Source: Gonium pectorale
Lineage: Eukaryota; Chlorophyta; Chlorophyceae; Chlamydomonadales; Volvocaceae
Direction: 5' to 3'
NCBI GenBank assembly: GCA_001584585.1
Contig: LSYV01000043.1
Span: 410,150-464,302 of the forward strand
DNA length: 54,153 nucleotides
Shown here: in pieces, positions 34,469 through 47,022 of the stretch
Position numbering within the stretch: the stretch's first letter is position 1
Layout of the letters: each line of letters opens with the position of its first letter
The notes under the pieces: generated by a model
What the model was told of the DNA's origin: nothing
The model's database searches: none
Seen by the model: only the letters and a program-made list of their open reading frames with translations
Position numbers and translations under genes: made by a program

Positions 34469-35145
34469 GGGAGTGCCGAGTGGCTATGCGTCAGATTATC
34501 TAAAGGTGGCAAAGTAGTCCTACGTTGCTATGTGGTAGAATGGGAGGTGTCGATTATGTGAATGAGCAATGGAGGATGGGCGGTGACGCTACATTTTGCT
34601 GCCGTGCCGACCCTTAGCCTTCCCTTTTCTGGGCAGCCGCTTCCACTTCGGCGTTCAACATGCAGCATTATTGCTTGCATCATGGGATATGGAGCTATTT
34701 CATAAGCCCATCGCGCCATGCTACGGCTGCTACGGGCCGCGCAGGTCAGCTTCCGTGGCCCCCCGCCTGAACACCCGCCACATACCAGCCCACCACAGGC
34801 TAAAACCGTAGGCATGATCCTTCCCGTCGCTTATCGACATGCTTCTTCACACCAACCAGTTGTCACTCAAAAGGCGACAGAACTCACACGTGCACAAATG
34901 GCGGCCTGACATGCGCGACCTTCTACTGGATAGCCCGTGCCCCAAGCAATCCTCCGCGCATATACGTAAATGCCTGCATAGATCGGTATCTCGCCTATTT
35001 CGTGCACGGTGCACGATGTAACCGCGCTCCTCGCCGCCTTTGTCGCCACCACCCGGCCATACAGCGCGTCGCACCGTACGCAGGTCTGACCCACATGCAC
35101 CTGCCCGTAGCGACAAGCCTACACCGGTGACCGCCTGGACCGGGC
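34469..35145. other. Intergenic region
   Basis: Promoter side of the kinase gene and 3' side of the acidic-protein gene, both on the minus strand. No coding sequence or repeat recognised. Confidence 0.45.
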
Positions 35146-37620
35146 CTAATCGTCGTCGTCATCTTCCGAAGAGTACTCCTCCTCCTCCCCCACCTCGCCC
35201 TCCTCCTCCTCCTCGTCACCGTACACAATGAACCCATCCAGGCTGTCCTCCTCATCCTCGTCACCCTCCTCGTCCTCGTCCTCCTCGTCCTCACCGTCCT
35301 CGTCGTTGTTCCTCGCCCCCCGGCCGGCAATCCCTGCCTCCTCATCGCCCTCCTCGTCGTCATCGTCGTCCGCCGGCCCCGCCTGCATCACCCGGGCCAC
35401 CTCCTTGGCGTCAAAGTGTCGCAGCAGGCGAGTGCAGGCCCTCGGCCGGAAGGCCTCCAGGATGCAGCGGCAGTCCCAGGGGCCTGCGGGGCGGGGCGTC
35501 ATGGGTCGGGGTGGCGACGTGCCGGCGGCGGCAACGGGCGTATGGAGGCGGTAGGGCATGATGTGGTGTCGGGGCCGTGTTGCCGATATGCGAGCGCATG
35601 CCACCTCACGGAAGGTGGCGCACCATGCGGCTCGTACGGCACCGTATCAGCGCCAGTCCGCAAACCCACAACACGCACAGCGTCAGACTTGCTTGAGCAC
35701 GCAGCCACGCAGATAGGACGGATAGCATCCTTTTTGCGACGCCACGCACAGTCACTACTCACTAGTGGCTGATACCGTAACATGGCGTACATGGCTCAGC
35801 TACATGATTCGGGTGGCATGCACGTGCAGCGCGTGCAAGGGGTCACACGGCGCCCGCCACCAGGGGAGCAGCGCGCAGCCTGCCCGCACAAATTGTTGCT
35901 TGGGGCCGGCTCCTTGCCAACTCGTTATGCCCTGCACATGCGTACCCCGCACAACTGCGCCCGCCAGCTTCATTCTCCTGCCCTACTTCTGAATCCAAAT
36001 GCGCGCCGCACCAGCCCCAGGTTCGGTGTAGCAGCGGCGCCCCAAAGCCTGCTTGAGGTGCTGAGCGCTTGGGGGCGGCTAGGGACGTTGCAATGCTGTA
36101 GCGGGCTATACCCAACCTTACGGCGCCATGGCCTCGCCCCCGGTGCCGCAAGCTGGCCAAGACCACACGGTGACAATCCCTCACGCCCGTGTTGTGCCCA
36201 GGCGCACTGAATACTCCAAGCAGGGCCTTATCCCAGGCAGATCCCAATCACGCCCACCCTCTGCCGCTCCTTAAAGCGTATTCCCCTGGATCGCGATTCG
36301 CAAACTGTCGATAACAACTTACTGAGATATTTGTCGTCGGTCTCGAAGTAGAGCGCTCCCAGCACGCGGCGGACGATGCCCGGGTCCAGCTCGGGCAGCA
36401 GCACCTGCAGGGGGCAGGGGACGGGACGGACGGGCGGGGGAGCGGGTGGAGGGGGTGGAGTCGAGGTACTGGCAGGAGACAAGGAAGCCGGTTCTTGGAC
36501 CCTGCTGGCAATCACCTATGTGACCCCAAACCTGCCCTCTAGCCAGATGCAGAACTAGCGAACGTCTGGACCGCTGAGGTTGGCATCGTGTGCTGTTTGC
36601 GTGTCCCTGCTGCCTTCAATACGCCCCCCATGCAGTGGCTCAGTGGGCCCCGTGTTGCAATCGAATACCCCATTGAAAACCGTACATGTATACATGATGG
36701 AGTTACATTGGGATTAGATACCTGCAGATACTCGGGCTCCCACTCCCCGCAACAGCGAACCGTAAAGGACGGGCCCCGCGCCTCGAGCAGCCGGGCCACC
36801 TGCGCGGGCCACACACACGCGCGCGGGGGAGTTCTCGTGTCGCGACATTACCGCTGTGGACGGCGGACAACCGGCCCCGGCACTGCTTCAGTCCCCCAGC
36901 ATGACCCGCATGCCGGGCAACCGCCTCACCTTGTCGAGCCGCCAGTCGTTGGATACGGCCGCAAACATGGTCGGCGACCAGCCCCGCGTCGCGTCCAGCA
37001 GCGCGGATACGGACCAGCGGGACATCGCCCTGGCGATCAAGGGGCGAGGGCGCCGGAGCGGGAGGTGCTGGGCTGGCCATTGGCGCGGAAGAGGAACAGC
37101 AGGGACACGTCGCCAGGGGAGTAGGCCGGGTGCCGCAAGGGCTGGTGCCTGCTAGCACCGCTACGTGCACTGCATTGCACAGCACCTTGCCCGGGTTCTC
37201 GGCTGAAGGGGGGCGCTGGCCAGGACAGTGCTAACCATGCTTCGCTGGCTACCCCGCGCAGCCCGTCACTGGTCCACCACTCCGTCGCCACAATCCCTTT
37301 CGGATCGAGATGAGATATGCATCCTGCCGCCTGGGCTCACCACATGGGGCATCCTGCCCATAACTGCTGTCTTCTACTGCCTGACTGTATCGAGCCCATG
37401 CCCGCAACCCACTGACCCCAGCCACCTGCCTGCACAGCACGTGCTCGGCGTCCAGCTTTAGGCACAGCCCCACCAGACGGAGCGCGCGCCGCCGCCAACC
37501 AGCCCCATTGGCCGCGGCGGCGCGGGCCGAGCGATACGCCTCCAGGCGGAGCTGGTAGCTGGGCAGGCTCATTGCTGCCTTGGAGAGGCGCCTGGCGGAG
37601 GGCAGCCGTTGTGGAGGCAT
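35146..37620 (-). CDS. Protein of unknown function with a very acidic C-terminal tail
   Basis: Exons inferred (minus): 37620-37426, 37067-36930, 36799-36722, 36404-36323 and 35483-35146; 831 nt, 276 aa, phases consistent. The second exon's acceptor is the least certain; 37047 is an alternative but breaks the frame. The first exon is basic and Ala/Arg-rich (LRLEAYRSARAAAANG), then SVSALLDATRGWSPTMFAAV, VARLLEARGPSFTVRCCGEW, VLLPELDPGIVRRVLGALYF and SPWDCRCILEAFRPRACTRL. The last 75 or so residues are mostly Asp and Glu, ending SSEDDDDD. The helical, Leu-rich middle might be a protein-interaction fold, and acidic tails occur in histone-binding and other nuclear proteins, but I do not recognise the family. 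The frame choice rests on the consistent Leu/Val pattern across exons 2-5. It is divergent from the cytochrome b5 reductase gene. Confidence 0.6.
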
Positions 37621-38549
37621 GACGGGAGGAAGTCAAGTTTCAGCGTGGCTGCAGGATTGGTGTAGTGATAAGGTTGGAGTCTAGGGTGTAGTGATGAGGT
37701 CGGGAGAGAGGTTTATGGACATGGGACTGGGGCTGAGATGCGCGCACGCTTACCGAGACTGTTTCCAAGGATCCTGTTGACTGCAAGAGAGGTGCAAGTG
37801 GCCAAATGGCACCAAGGTGGCGGATCCCAGATTCACTAGCTATGACATGAAAAGATGTTTAAGATGTGATTATGTGAAGGATTGGCCCAGCGAATGAGAG
37901 TGTGCTTGAAATTGTGTGCGGCTGCGCGCCAAAAAACAAGTGCGGACGCTTTTCCCTGTGTGAGTGACGCTGAATATGAACTGTGCGTTGATCGGCTTGA
38001 TCTTTGAGAGCGGAGTGATAGCAAGGGAAAAAGCCCTGGGACGCCCGGACGGATGCCAACGGCCGGGTGGTTACTTCGGTTGTATGGATTCGGGAACAGC
38101 AAGCCCGGCCTTCTCTCAGCTGGCTGCTGTGCTTGCGCATCTTTGTTTCCAATTGGCATTTTAACACTTACCAGGGCTTACCCTGATTCCGCTGACGATA
38201 ATGCTTGCTTCCGCCGTGCGTTCGTCGCGGGGCTATGGCTCGCTCCTGGCTGCTGCCGCTCTGTCGGGGTCAGCTTTTGCAGCGCTAAACCTCGACAAGG
38301 TGTGGAAGAGAGAGGGTGATAACCCCTTCGCTTCGTCCGAACGCGAGTCTTCATGATGTTGACGACATTATAACAGTGGATTCTCAATGGCGGGCTGTCT
38401 CGTGTAACCTGAACTCCGACACCATCCACGCACGATCTGCGAAAGTCGCTATCGTCCACCTGGCGCCACAGCAATGCGACCGCGAGGGATAAGGCGTGGG
38501 TTATGAGGGATACGGCGATAATGCCCGAACCCTGCCGCTGCACTCGCAG
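37621..38549. other. Divergent intergenic region (acidic-protein gene / cytochrome b5 reductase)
   Basis: Should hold two promoters and the missing first exon of the reductase. No ATG exon with a suitable donor and phase stood out, and no repeat was seen. Confidence 0.4.
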
Positions 38550-41500
38550 GTCGCGCATGCCGACGCGCCCCCCGCCCCGCCCAAGGGCGCGCTGAACCCC
38601 AACGAGTTCAAGGCGTTCAAGTTGGTTGAGAAGAAGCAGCTGACCCACAACACTTTCCTGTACAGGTGCGGGCCTTTCCTCCGCGGGCCCCCCAGTGCCC
38701 CCAGTCGTTTCCTCCCCCCGCCCCGTACGAATCCCTCGCCCCCTGCCACTCTTAACCATCCCATGACTCAACAGAGGCGTTCTAGGGGCGCTCTCGAAGC
38801 CGCAGCCTGTGTGGTGGTGCCTACCTCGACTAGGGCACCGGCCACTGGTCTACCTTGCCTTTTGTCCTTTCGACAGAGCTGTTTACACACTATGCCCACA
38901 TCGACCCAAATGCCGGATCTGGACCCACGACACAAACTCCGCAGGTTCGAGCTACCCGATGGCCAGACCGCTGGCCTCAACGTGGCCTCTTGCCTGGTCA
39001 CTCGGTACGCGGGGGGGGGGGGGGCGGGGCCGGGTTTCGCCGAGCTCGGCCTGGGGCCTTCAGGAGCTGGGATAACTGCCGGCCCCAGCCCAGGTGTGAC
39101 CGGACCCCGAGCTATCAGACGCTGGGGCGATCAAAACAAGGGATGTTCGGGCATTCAACAACTGTAGAGCTGGGAGGGCACGCCAGGCAGGTACCGGGCG
39201 TGGTAGCGGCCGGCCTTGAGCTCGGGTGTGCCTGCGTGTGCGCGCGCGGTGGAGCGCTGCACCAGGCAAGGCAAGGCAAGGCAAGGACTGGCGCTGGAGG
39301 AGGGATGGACGGCAGGGCAGTCTGGTGGGGCATGGGCTGTACGCTGCGCTGTGTGGTGTGTAGAGTGGTCCACATGGATTCGGGCGGCTTGTGGAGGATT
39401 GTGGTCGAGTCTGGGGGCCGCCGTGAGCCCCAGAGCTTGCGGCTGCAGGCGCTGCAGGCAACCAATTCAAAGCTGCGCTGCCTGGGGTCGTGATGGTATG
39501 CGGACTGCTACCAGCCCGGCCTGCGGGAACTCCGGCAGCCGCTCACCACGGCCTCGGTATGCTGCACCTTGGCACCGTGCTCGTCTTCGGAACTCGGCCT
39601 CCCCGGCATCCTCCGGAATCCCTTTCACAGGTGTAGGTCCACAAGAGCATAACTTGTGATTCTCCATTATCATTGACATGCGAACTCCCTCCGACCGGCC
39701 TCCCACCGCAGCGCCATGCTCAAGGCCAAGCCCGAGGACGAGAAGCCCAAGATGGTCGTACGGCCGTACACGCCTACCACAAAGCCCGACACCAAGGGAT
39801 ACATGGACCTCGTCGTCAAGGTGTACGAGAAGGTACGGTGGGCGTCTTGTAGCTTTGTCCGGTGCTGCAGCTGGGGGTATAAGAGGCGTACTGAAGAGCC
39901 AGTGGTGTACGGTTGGCCCCCTAGCCCGCGACATGATAGGCCGGTCTCAACGAGCAATCTTGAACGTATGCGGTCCGCGTGCTGCCATTTGTACCTCGGA
40001 TCGTTGGCATGGCGTGAGATGGTCTTGTGGCAGGCGACTGTGGGGGGAGCCGCTGACGGTTAGCACCATCCCACATCATACCCATCATCGTTGGCACCGC
40101 TCTTACTTGTTTCCAGAGCTTACCTCTGGAGCCCACTTCAGTGTCCCATCTAAGGCACTTGACCGTCTAGTGACCCGTGGGCCACCCGCCCCACTCTGCC
40201 ATCCCCTCACCACGCCTCCTTCCGATAGGGCGTCATGTCCAAGCACATTGACAGCCTCAAGGTACGGCAAAGTACTCCGGGAACACGTCACCCGTATGAC
40301 GAGCCTAGGCGTGAAGTGGCGGTCTGTTTCACGGGGTTACGGCCGCGATGGTCTCATCGTGCACCGTGCTCCCGCGCGACGGCGGCGTTCGGTGGCCTAC
40401 GGGTCTGTGCAGGAGGCGGAGGGGCGGACAGGAGGCAGGGGAAGAGACGCGGACGCACTGGCAGCTGGGAGGGGCGTCACCAAGTGGGCCCCTCGCAACC
40501 ACACGTGCACACACATACACCTCTCTGGTGAATGCTTGCTCACGCGTACTTCGGGTGCTGCTTCTGGACTGTGTCGACACTCCAGCTATCGGCATCCTCA
40601 GCACGCGCACGGCCCCCTCGCCCGCGACGCGACCCGTTCTCCATCTTTATTACCCCTCTGTGCTGCACCCCATGTGGCCACCGCATCGTTCGCAACCCGT
40701 CCCTGCCCGCTCCTCCGCCTCCGCCTCCGCGGTTCCCAGGTCGGCGACACGCTGGAAATGAAGGGCCCCATCCCCAAGTACCCCTACCAGCCCAACCTCA
40801 AGAAGCACATCGGCATGGTGGCGGGTGGCACCGGCATCACGCCCATGCTGCAGGTGGGGGGTGGGGTGCGCTGACCGTCGCTCTCCCACCCCACATGCCA
40901 CATCAGGGGCCCGGTCGCATTTTGGCACTTGTGTCAAGAGCTGTCCCCCGTGTGTGTGGGGGGGGGTGTTACATCTCCGGGCCGACGCTGGCCAGGGGCG
41001 CTACCCGCCCCAACGCAAGACCACCTCAACGCAAGACCACCTCAACTGTGTGTGTGTGACGTCGACGGCGTGGTCTCCCACGGCTATTTGCGCCGCGTCT
41101 GATGCGCTTGCCTTCTTTGGCCGCACATGCGAAGTGCATGTGAACTCCTTGGAGGCCCACCCCGCGCCCGGGGCCATGAGTACGCGCTGAACGGACGGAG
41201 TGCATGGTGACTCAAGGGGTCCTTCCTGGGTTGTAAGGCCCCTCTGCACCCCCCGCCCCCGCTCCGCCGGTATCCCCCAGGTTATTGATGCCATCCTGGA
41301 TAACCCCGACGACAAGACGCAGGTGCGTGTCGGTCTGCGCCCATGCACAGGGGTCTCACCTTCAGGGCCGCAGCCATGGGGTCAACAAGCTGCCCACCTG
41401 TGCTGGTTCGCGTGTTGTTCTGCTTGCGTTGTTGGCGGTCTGCGTGTGGTGCGGCGGACCGGGAGGGGCTGTGGCCCCGGGAGCCGGGAGTGCATGGGCT

Positions 41501-42789
41501 CGTGTGCGCGCGCGTCGCAGGCGGGCGCAGCTGGCCGTCTTCTCCGGTCCGTCGTCTCAAGCAGCCGATGGAAAGTGAGGAAGGAGCCCCTTGTTCCGAT
41601 GCCCAACCAGCGGGCGACACGACCCGGGCCCGCTGCACAACACACCGATCACGGGACCCGCCTCTCCCGGCCCGACGCAGATCTCGCTGGTGTACGCCAA
41701 CGTGAGCGAGGCGGACATCATCCTCAAGGTGGGTGGGTGAGGCGGAAGGGGGGCGGCTGCGATGCTGATGGCCGCTGATGGGCTCACGGGGTGGGTCAAT
41801 GTCTGGTCGTCGCGTCGTGGCGCCGTTGGCGTCGGGCACGGGATGGGAAGGGGCAGGGTTTGGGAAGGCGCACTGTATGGGAAAGGGAGTGGAGGGAGGG
41901 CAGAGCTACGCGGAAAGGGCATCCCTGAACTTACTCTTTGGGTGGTTACTTATCCCAGTAGCAAACGGGGGGCTCGTGCGGAGGGATGGCAGAGGGGCCA
42001 CCCACCGGTCTGGAAGCTGCCAGCCCCTTGGTCCGTGTTCCTTCAGCCAAAGATAGATGCGCGCACCGACCGGCGCGCTTGCGACGACCCACCCCCCCCC
42101 AATGGATCGGGATGATGTGCGCATCCGGCTTCTCTACTGCGAACGCCTTCCAAACCTCTTTACCTCTCCACTCCCCTCGCAACGGGCGCAACTACCGCAG
42201 GACAAGATCGACGCTCTGGCCGCGGCCCACCCTGGCCGCTTCAAGGTGCACTACATGGTGGACAAGCCCAGCTGGGGCGGGCTGTTCTGGAAGGGCGGTG
42301 TGGGCTTCATTACCAAGGACGTGCTGGCCGCGCACCTGCCGGCCGCCGCCAAGGACAACCTGGTCATGGTGTGCGGCCCGCCGGGCATGATGGAGGCGGT
42401 CTCGGGCAACAAGGCGCCCGACTACTCGCAGGTGAGGGGGCGGGCGTTGGCATTTGGGGTGGTGAAGGTGCTTGGGACGGTGCTTGTGAATTTTGCAGTA
42501 GGGGCTGCAGGCGACGCGGGCCGGTTTGTTCCCGACCCGCCAAAGCTGAGTCGGGTCTGAGCAGCACGGTCCCCCCTGACGTGCGGAAGAGGCTGTTGGC
42601 TGCGCGACTCGGCGGCTGGCAAGCTTGGGCGCGGAGGGTTCAACCCCCTGTGAGCTTGCACCGGTACCGCACCCAAAAGTGCAAGGATCCTCCTAACAAG
42701 TGCCGTACGCGCATCGCGCACTGCAGGGCGAGGTGAAGGGCCTCCTGAAGGAGCTCGGGTTCGACACGACCAATGTGTACAAGTTCTGA
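38550..42789 (+). CDS. NADH-cytochrome b5 reductase, 9 exons visible, first exon missing
   Basis: FAD enzyme that passes electrons from NADH to cytochrome b5, for fatty-acid desaturation, sterol synthesis and related steps at the ER or mitochondrial outer membrane. Exons: 38550-38665, 38945-39004, 39712-39832, 40229-40261, 40740-40853, 41281-41322, 41681-41728, 42201-42431 and 42727-42789 (stop); 828 nt, 275 aa visible. Seen in order: [37 protein letters not shown], the FAD motif [22 protein letters not shown], the FAD/NADH-site glycines [27 protein letters not shown], the NADH motif [10 protein letters not shown], and the C-terminal [15 protein letters not shown]. The first visible exon begins at a clear acceptor in phase 0 with [11 protein letters not shown], so a short N-terminal exon (usually a membrane anchor or targeting signal) lies upstream. 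One acceptor is TAG (40226-40228). Confidence 0.92.
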
Positions 42790-43614
42790 GGGGCTTCGCG
42801 CACGGAGGCGTGAATGCCCCGGGCGAGGTGGCCTGGGACGGCCCGAGAGGCGTCAACGCGCGCGGAGGCGTCTCGAGTCTGTGACCCGGGCCTCACGCTT
42901 GGCTCGGTGGAGCGGCTGCAACGCCGTGGCTGTGCGCCTGCGATCCAGCGCTACGCCGCCCAGGCAGCGGCGGCGGGTCGCTAGGCGCACTCAGCCCGCT
43001 GCGCTGGGCCCGGAGAAGCGTGGCCTGGGCGAGGCTGTGTATCCGTTGTTTCGTCTTGAGACACGATACCGGTCTGCTGGCTTAACAACTTGGGAAGTAG
43101 TGCGAGGATGGGCGGTGCGCTGTGCACTGGCCGGCTGCTGGCGAGGTTGCGGCGCGGTGGGTCATGGCTCACACACGCAGGGCAATCCAGCAGCAGCCGT
43201 CTTCCCCCCTCCCCCGGGGGGGCCGGGAAGGGTGTGCGGGAGCAGCGGGGAGGCCGTGTGAGCAGGAGGAGGGTTGCCGCAGGTGCTCAAGGCGGCACGG
43301 CGTCGGATGCGGCACAGCGCGGTGTGCTGCAACACGCGCACACCGGGGCTGCGTGCCGTTCACCGCCCCGGCTAGTGAGGGAGCGGCGGTGGCGTATGAG
43401 CGTCGTTTCTCGGCAGTAGGAATGATGCGCGCGGGACGGAGGCGCGATGTCGGCGGACGAGGCGCCCCCCTGGGGTGGTGGACGGGTCTTGGCTTGCGGC
43501 TGGCCGCACTCCCCATGCCCCGTACCCGTGGCCATTGACCGGGTGGGCACCCATTGGGATGATACATCACTGCGGCGTGCCACCGTGCCACATACATGCG
43601 CGTATGGTAAAACG

Positions 43615-43619
43615 TGTAA
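43615..43619 (+). promoter_or_regulatory. Candidate poly(A) signal (TGTAA) for cytochrome b5 reductase
   Basis: TGTAA about 830 nt after the stop codon, a plausible 3' UTR length for a volvocine gene. Another plus-strand TGTAA follows near 44085. Confidence 0.4.
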
Positions 43620-43642
43620 GATCGGCGAGCGTAGTTCTGCGG

Positions 43643-43647
43643 TTACA
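43643..43647 (-). promoter_or_regulatory. Candidate poly(A) signal (TGTAA) for the SDR gene
   Basis: TGTAA on the minus strand about 670 nt after the SDR stop, facing the opposite-strand signal 24 bases away. Confidence 0.4.
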
Positions 43648-44316
43648 AGCTGCGACGGATAGCCGGGACGCCCGGAGATGTGATCGGGAGCACGAACACG
43701 TGCAGCTGCGCACTCACGGCTGGCGCAGCCGCCCGTCCAAACGACTTGTCCTCTTGTCGCGCCTCACACGCGCCCTTCAGCCCCTCTGGTCGAGTTGCAG
43801 CCTTGCGGGGCGGTATGCGCCCCTATCCACTCCACTCCAGCAGGGAGCGCGGAGCGCATTGGGGGGCAAGCTGGCACCCTTCACCATGCTCAAGCCTGCC
43901 GCCTCCCGATCAGCCTAGCCGCACGGGACGGGCAGCAAGCTCCTTCCTAGTCACGCTGGCGTCTCTCCTCAGCTCCGCAGCTAGGTTCAGATAAATGCCC
44001 GTCACCGGCCCGTCACGTGGGGCGCATCCCTCCGCCGCCCTGCGACCACCAGGTCTCCCAAACCTGCTGCACACACGTCAACTGTAACCTAACTCCGCAA
44101 CCCGCGCCGAAATAACAAAATCCGTTGCGGTAAACCCTCCAGTCCTCCTCCTGCCGCTGCTGCCGCCGGCTCTCCAGCTCCGTTCAGTCCCTCCACGTGC
44201 CGCCACCTCACCCCCCAACGCCGCAAATCTTCATCTGCGGCTAGTGTTGCTACTGCTGTGGCTGCTGCTGGTGCTGCTGCTTTTGCATATGCTTCTTGAC
44301 GGGCCTCTCACGCTCC

Positions 44317-47022
44317 TCACTTGCCGGCCTCCTTGCCCAGCATGATCTTGCTCACGTCGTAGCCGCTGCGGCCCTCCTTGACGGCGCGCGCCCGCTTGGG
44401 GCCCACCTTCTTGAGCAGCGACCAGCCCAGCCGCGGAAGCAGCTGCCAGATGTAGCCTGCACGGCGAAGGCCGCGCCGTTCGGAGACGCGGGCGGAGAGG
44501 GCGCGTGAGCGGAGCTGATGCGGATTAACGGGAAACAGCCGGGGCCGGCCCAGGAGGGAGGGCGCGGGCTGCGGAGACACGCTGTAGGGCCAGCAGCAGC
44601 GGGGTGGCGAGGGAACAACGGCGGGAGCCGCTGGGAGCTAGGCGAGAGCTCGGTGCGGCAGAAGAGCAACGCGCATCCACGAGCATCATGACATGCATGC
44701 CGTGCGGCAGTGCGTAATATGGCGAGAGACCCAACTGAACAGCACCGCACTGCATCCGACCCCATGCTGGGCCCCACGGGTCTCCAGATCTTTGCACAAC
44801 AGCAGGCACGGAGGACTTGCAATCTATGCCCCGTTCACAAAAAATGCGCCCCCTTTGCCCAGTGCCCCTTCCCAGGGGCTGCACCGCTTCCGCAGTGCTC
44901 ACCGACCGCCCAATCCAGAGGCCGCAGGCTTCCCACAGCTGCCCCGTCGCGTCACCCACCGCTTCGGCGGAATACGAGCAACCCCAGGCGGGTGCCATCC
45001 TCTTACGCGGTGTTTGCGGGGCCGCTTTCCCACTCCAATTTCACCGTTACCAAACACCCGTTCTCTTCTTGTCCCCACGCCGGGCACCACTCACCGACCG
45101 CCAGCACGGGGTGCTTCGCCATCCACGCCTCGTCCACGCCGTGCGCTGCTGCGTTGGCGATCAGCTGCGCGGCGCGCGCGGGGTCCAGCCGGTTGGCGGC
45201 GCCGGTGGCGTTCTGCACGATGCGACCCGTGGGTCCGTACACCACGCGCGGCGCCTCCTCCGAGCCGGTCGCCACGGGGCCGGGGCAGCAGATCGTCACG
45301 CGCACGCCGCTGCGGCGGCCCCCATGGTGCGGGGCGGGTCAATTGGGGCGTCGTCGGCGGGTCAGGAACAGGGCGCTGCTCACCAGGCCGCCTGCCTGGG
45401 ACAGCCGTGCCGCCCCGTCTCCCCATCCAGATGTCCCAGGCCTCGAGCTCATCCATACCGGTCACATGATAAGAGCAATGGCCGTGGCGCACTCCGCGGC
45501 TTCTTCACATGCGCCGCGGCTCAAGCTCACCAACCGGACTGGTGCCGACCCAGTACGGTATGCCGTCCGCCACGGCACTGACTCGCCCGGCCGACCACCA
45601 CAGCCGGCACGGCCCCGCTCACCAGTTTACTCTGCCACACGACGCACACAAACACGCGCTGCCCACCGCCGCCCCAGCAGCCCGTCACTCACGTGTCCGC
45701 GACCTCCGTGGCGAGCGTAGAAAAGTAGCCGTACAGCGCCATCTTGGCGGCGGCGTACACGGCCTGGATCCGGAACCGAGAGTGTGGATGCCGTGGATGC
45801 CGTGGATCCGAAGTGTATGTGTGTACCGAATACGGCAATCAGGGCGAAGTGAGGTAGGTGAGGAGCGAGCCTTAGCGAGATGCAGAGCGGGACGTGCAAC
45901 GGCATGGTCATGAGACCTGGCGGGCAGGGAAGCGGACCTGCCCCCGCCTTAGTACCCCCAGGGTATCGCCCCGCTGTAACAACTCACCCGCGTCCATCCG
46001 CCGTCGCCCGCTCCCATCCCCTTCTCCCCAGTCCACACGCGCACCTGGCCGGGGCTGGGCAGCTTGGAGCTCATGGAGCCCACCACCACGATCCGCCCGC
46101 GGTCGCGGCCCAGCATGTGCGGCAGCGCGGCGCGCGTGAGCTTAATGGGCCCAACCGCGTTGAGCGCCATCAGCGCGTCCGTCACCTCGGAGCTGGTCTC
46201 GGCCGCCATGGCGTGCTGGCTGGCGCCTGGTGGTGTGTGGTATGGGGGGAGGCGCGGGGTGGAGGGAGGGGTGGGGAGAGGGGTGGGGTGCGCGAGGTGG
46301 GCATGCGGGGCCGTGGCATGGTGAAGCCGGGGAGGCAGCGGGCACGCGAGGAGAGCAGCGTGGGCGGCCGGCGCATCCGGCGTCGGGGTTCTCGGGACGC
46401 CGGCATTGAGCGACGAGCTGAGGGGGCTGATCGGCCCATCTTGGGTGAAGAGGGGGAGACACCCGGCGGTAAGGTGCCCGCACCGCTCGGGTGGGCAGCC
46501 CTCTCCCATTGCCCCACCCCCAAACCCCTGGGCCTCGCCACCCCAGGCGTGCATTTCGCCGCCTCCAAAGCCCCGTCCCAATACCCTCCCCAGCACACCG
46601 GCGTTATGAATCAGGTAGTCAACTCCGGCGCCACCGAATGCCGCGTCCGCTGCCGCAGCGGCCTTCTCCAGCTCCGAGTACTCGCTGCACAGGTCGAATG
46701 GCAGCACCACGACCCGGTCATCTGCAAGTCCGAGCGAGGACTTGACGTTCTGCAGCTTGCTCGCGTCGCGGGAGCTGAGGATTAAGCGGGCCCCGAAGCC
46801 GGCGAAGTACTTGGCGAGCACAGCGCCCAAGCCCTGGCTGGCGCCTGTGATCCATATGACTTTGTCTTTGAAGGCATCGGAACGATGCTTGCCGAGGCTG
46901 AGGAGATGCAAGTCGGCATCCGCGAGTGCGAGCCTGGCTAACTTGTAGCAGACGTAGGTTATGGTCGCTCCGACTATGGCTACGGCAGCGCTGCCAAGCC
47001 ACGGCGGCGGTGCTGGCAGCAT
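44317..47022 (-). CDS. Membrane-anchored short-chain dehydrogenase/reductase, DHRS7-like, 5 exons
   Basis: NAD(P)-dependent oxidoreductase of the classical SDR family; the substrate is probably a lipid, steroid or retinoid-like alcohol or ketone but cannot be told from sequence. Exons (minus): 47022-46599, 46226-46045, 45763-45693, 45309-45095 and 44456-44317; 1032 nt, 343 aa. Residues 9-34 form one hydrophobic N-terminal anchor. Then come the cofactor motif TGASQGLG (59-66), DLCSEYSELEKA, LIHNAG (137-142), the catalytic serine in VVGSMSSKLPSPGQ (S192 by spacing), YAAAK (Y205, K209), and CCPGPVATGS after it. The tail is basic (KKVGPKRARAVKEGRSGYDV). The order, anchor and PGPV region resemble DHRS7/DHRS7B. 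3-ketodihydrosphingosine reductase was considered and is less similar. The same frame is open upstream of the chosen ATG, so a longer N-terminus is possible. Confidence 0.88.

Larger units (their letters stand above)
42790..44316. other. Tail-to-tail region between cytochrome b5 reductase and the SDR gene
   Basis: Both 3' UTRs lie here. TGTAA occurs on the plus strand at 43615-43619 and on the minus strand at 43647-43643. No other gene recognised. Confidence 0.5.

Noticed and set aside
36703..37185. Alternative frame (GDVPLVRIRAAGRDAG...) for exon 2 of the acidic-tail gene
   Set aside because: It forces the next two exons into Gly/Ala/Arg-rich frames without structure, whereas the chosen frame keeps VARLLEARG and VLLPELDPGIVRRVL.
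38053..38319. Plus-strand ORF (MPTAGWLLRLYGFG...) as first exon of cytochrome b5 reductase
   Set aside because: No donor that joins in phase to 38550; its hydrophobic start alone is not enough.
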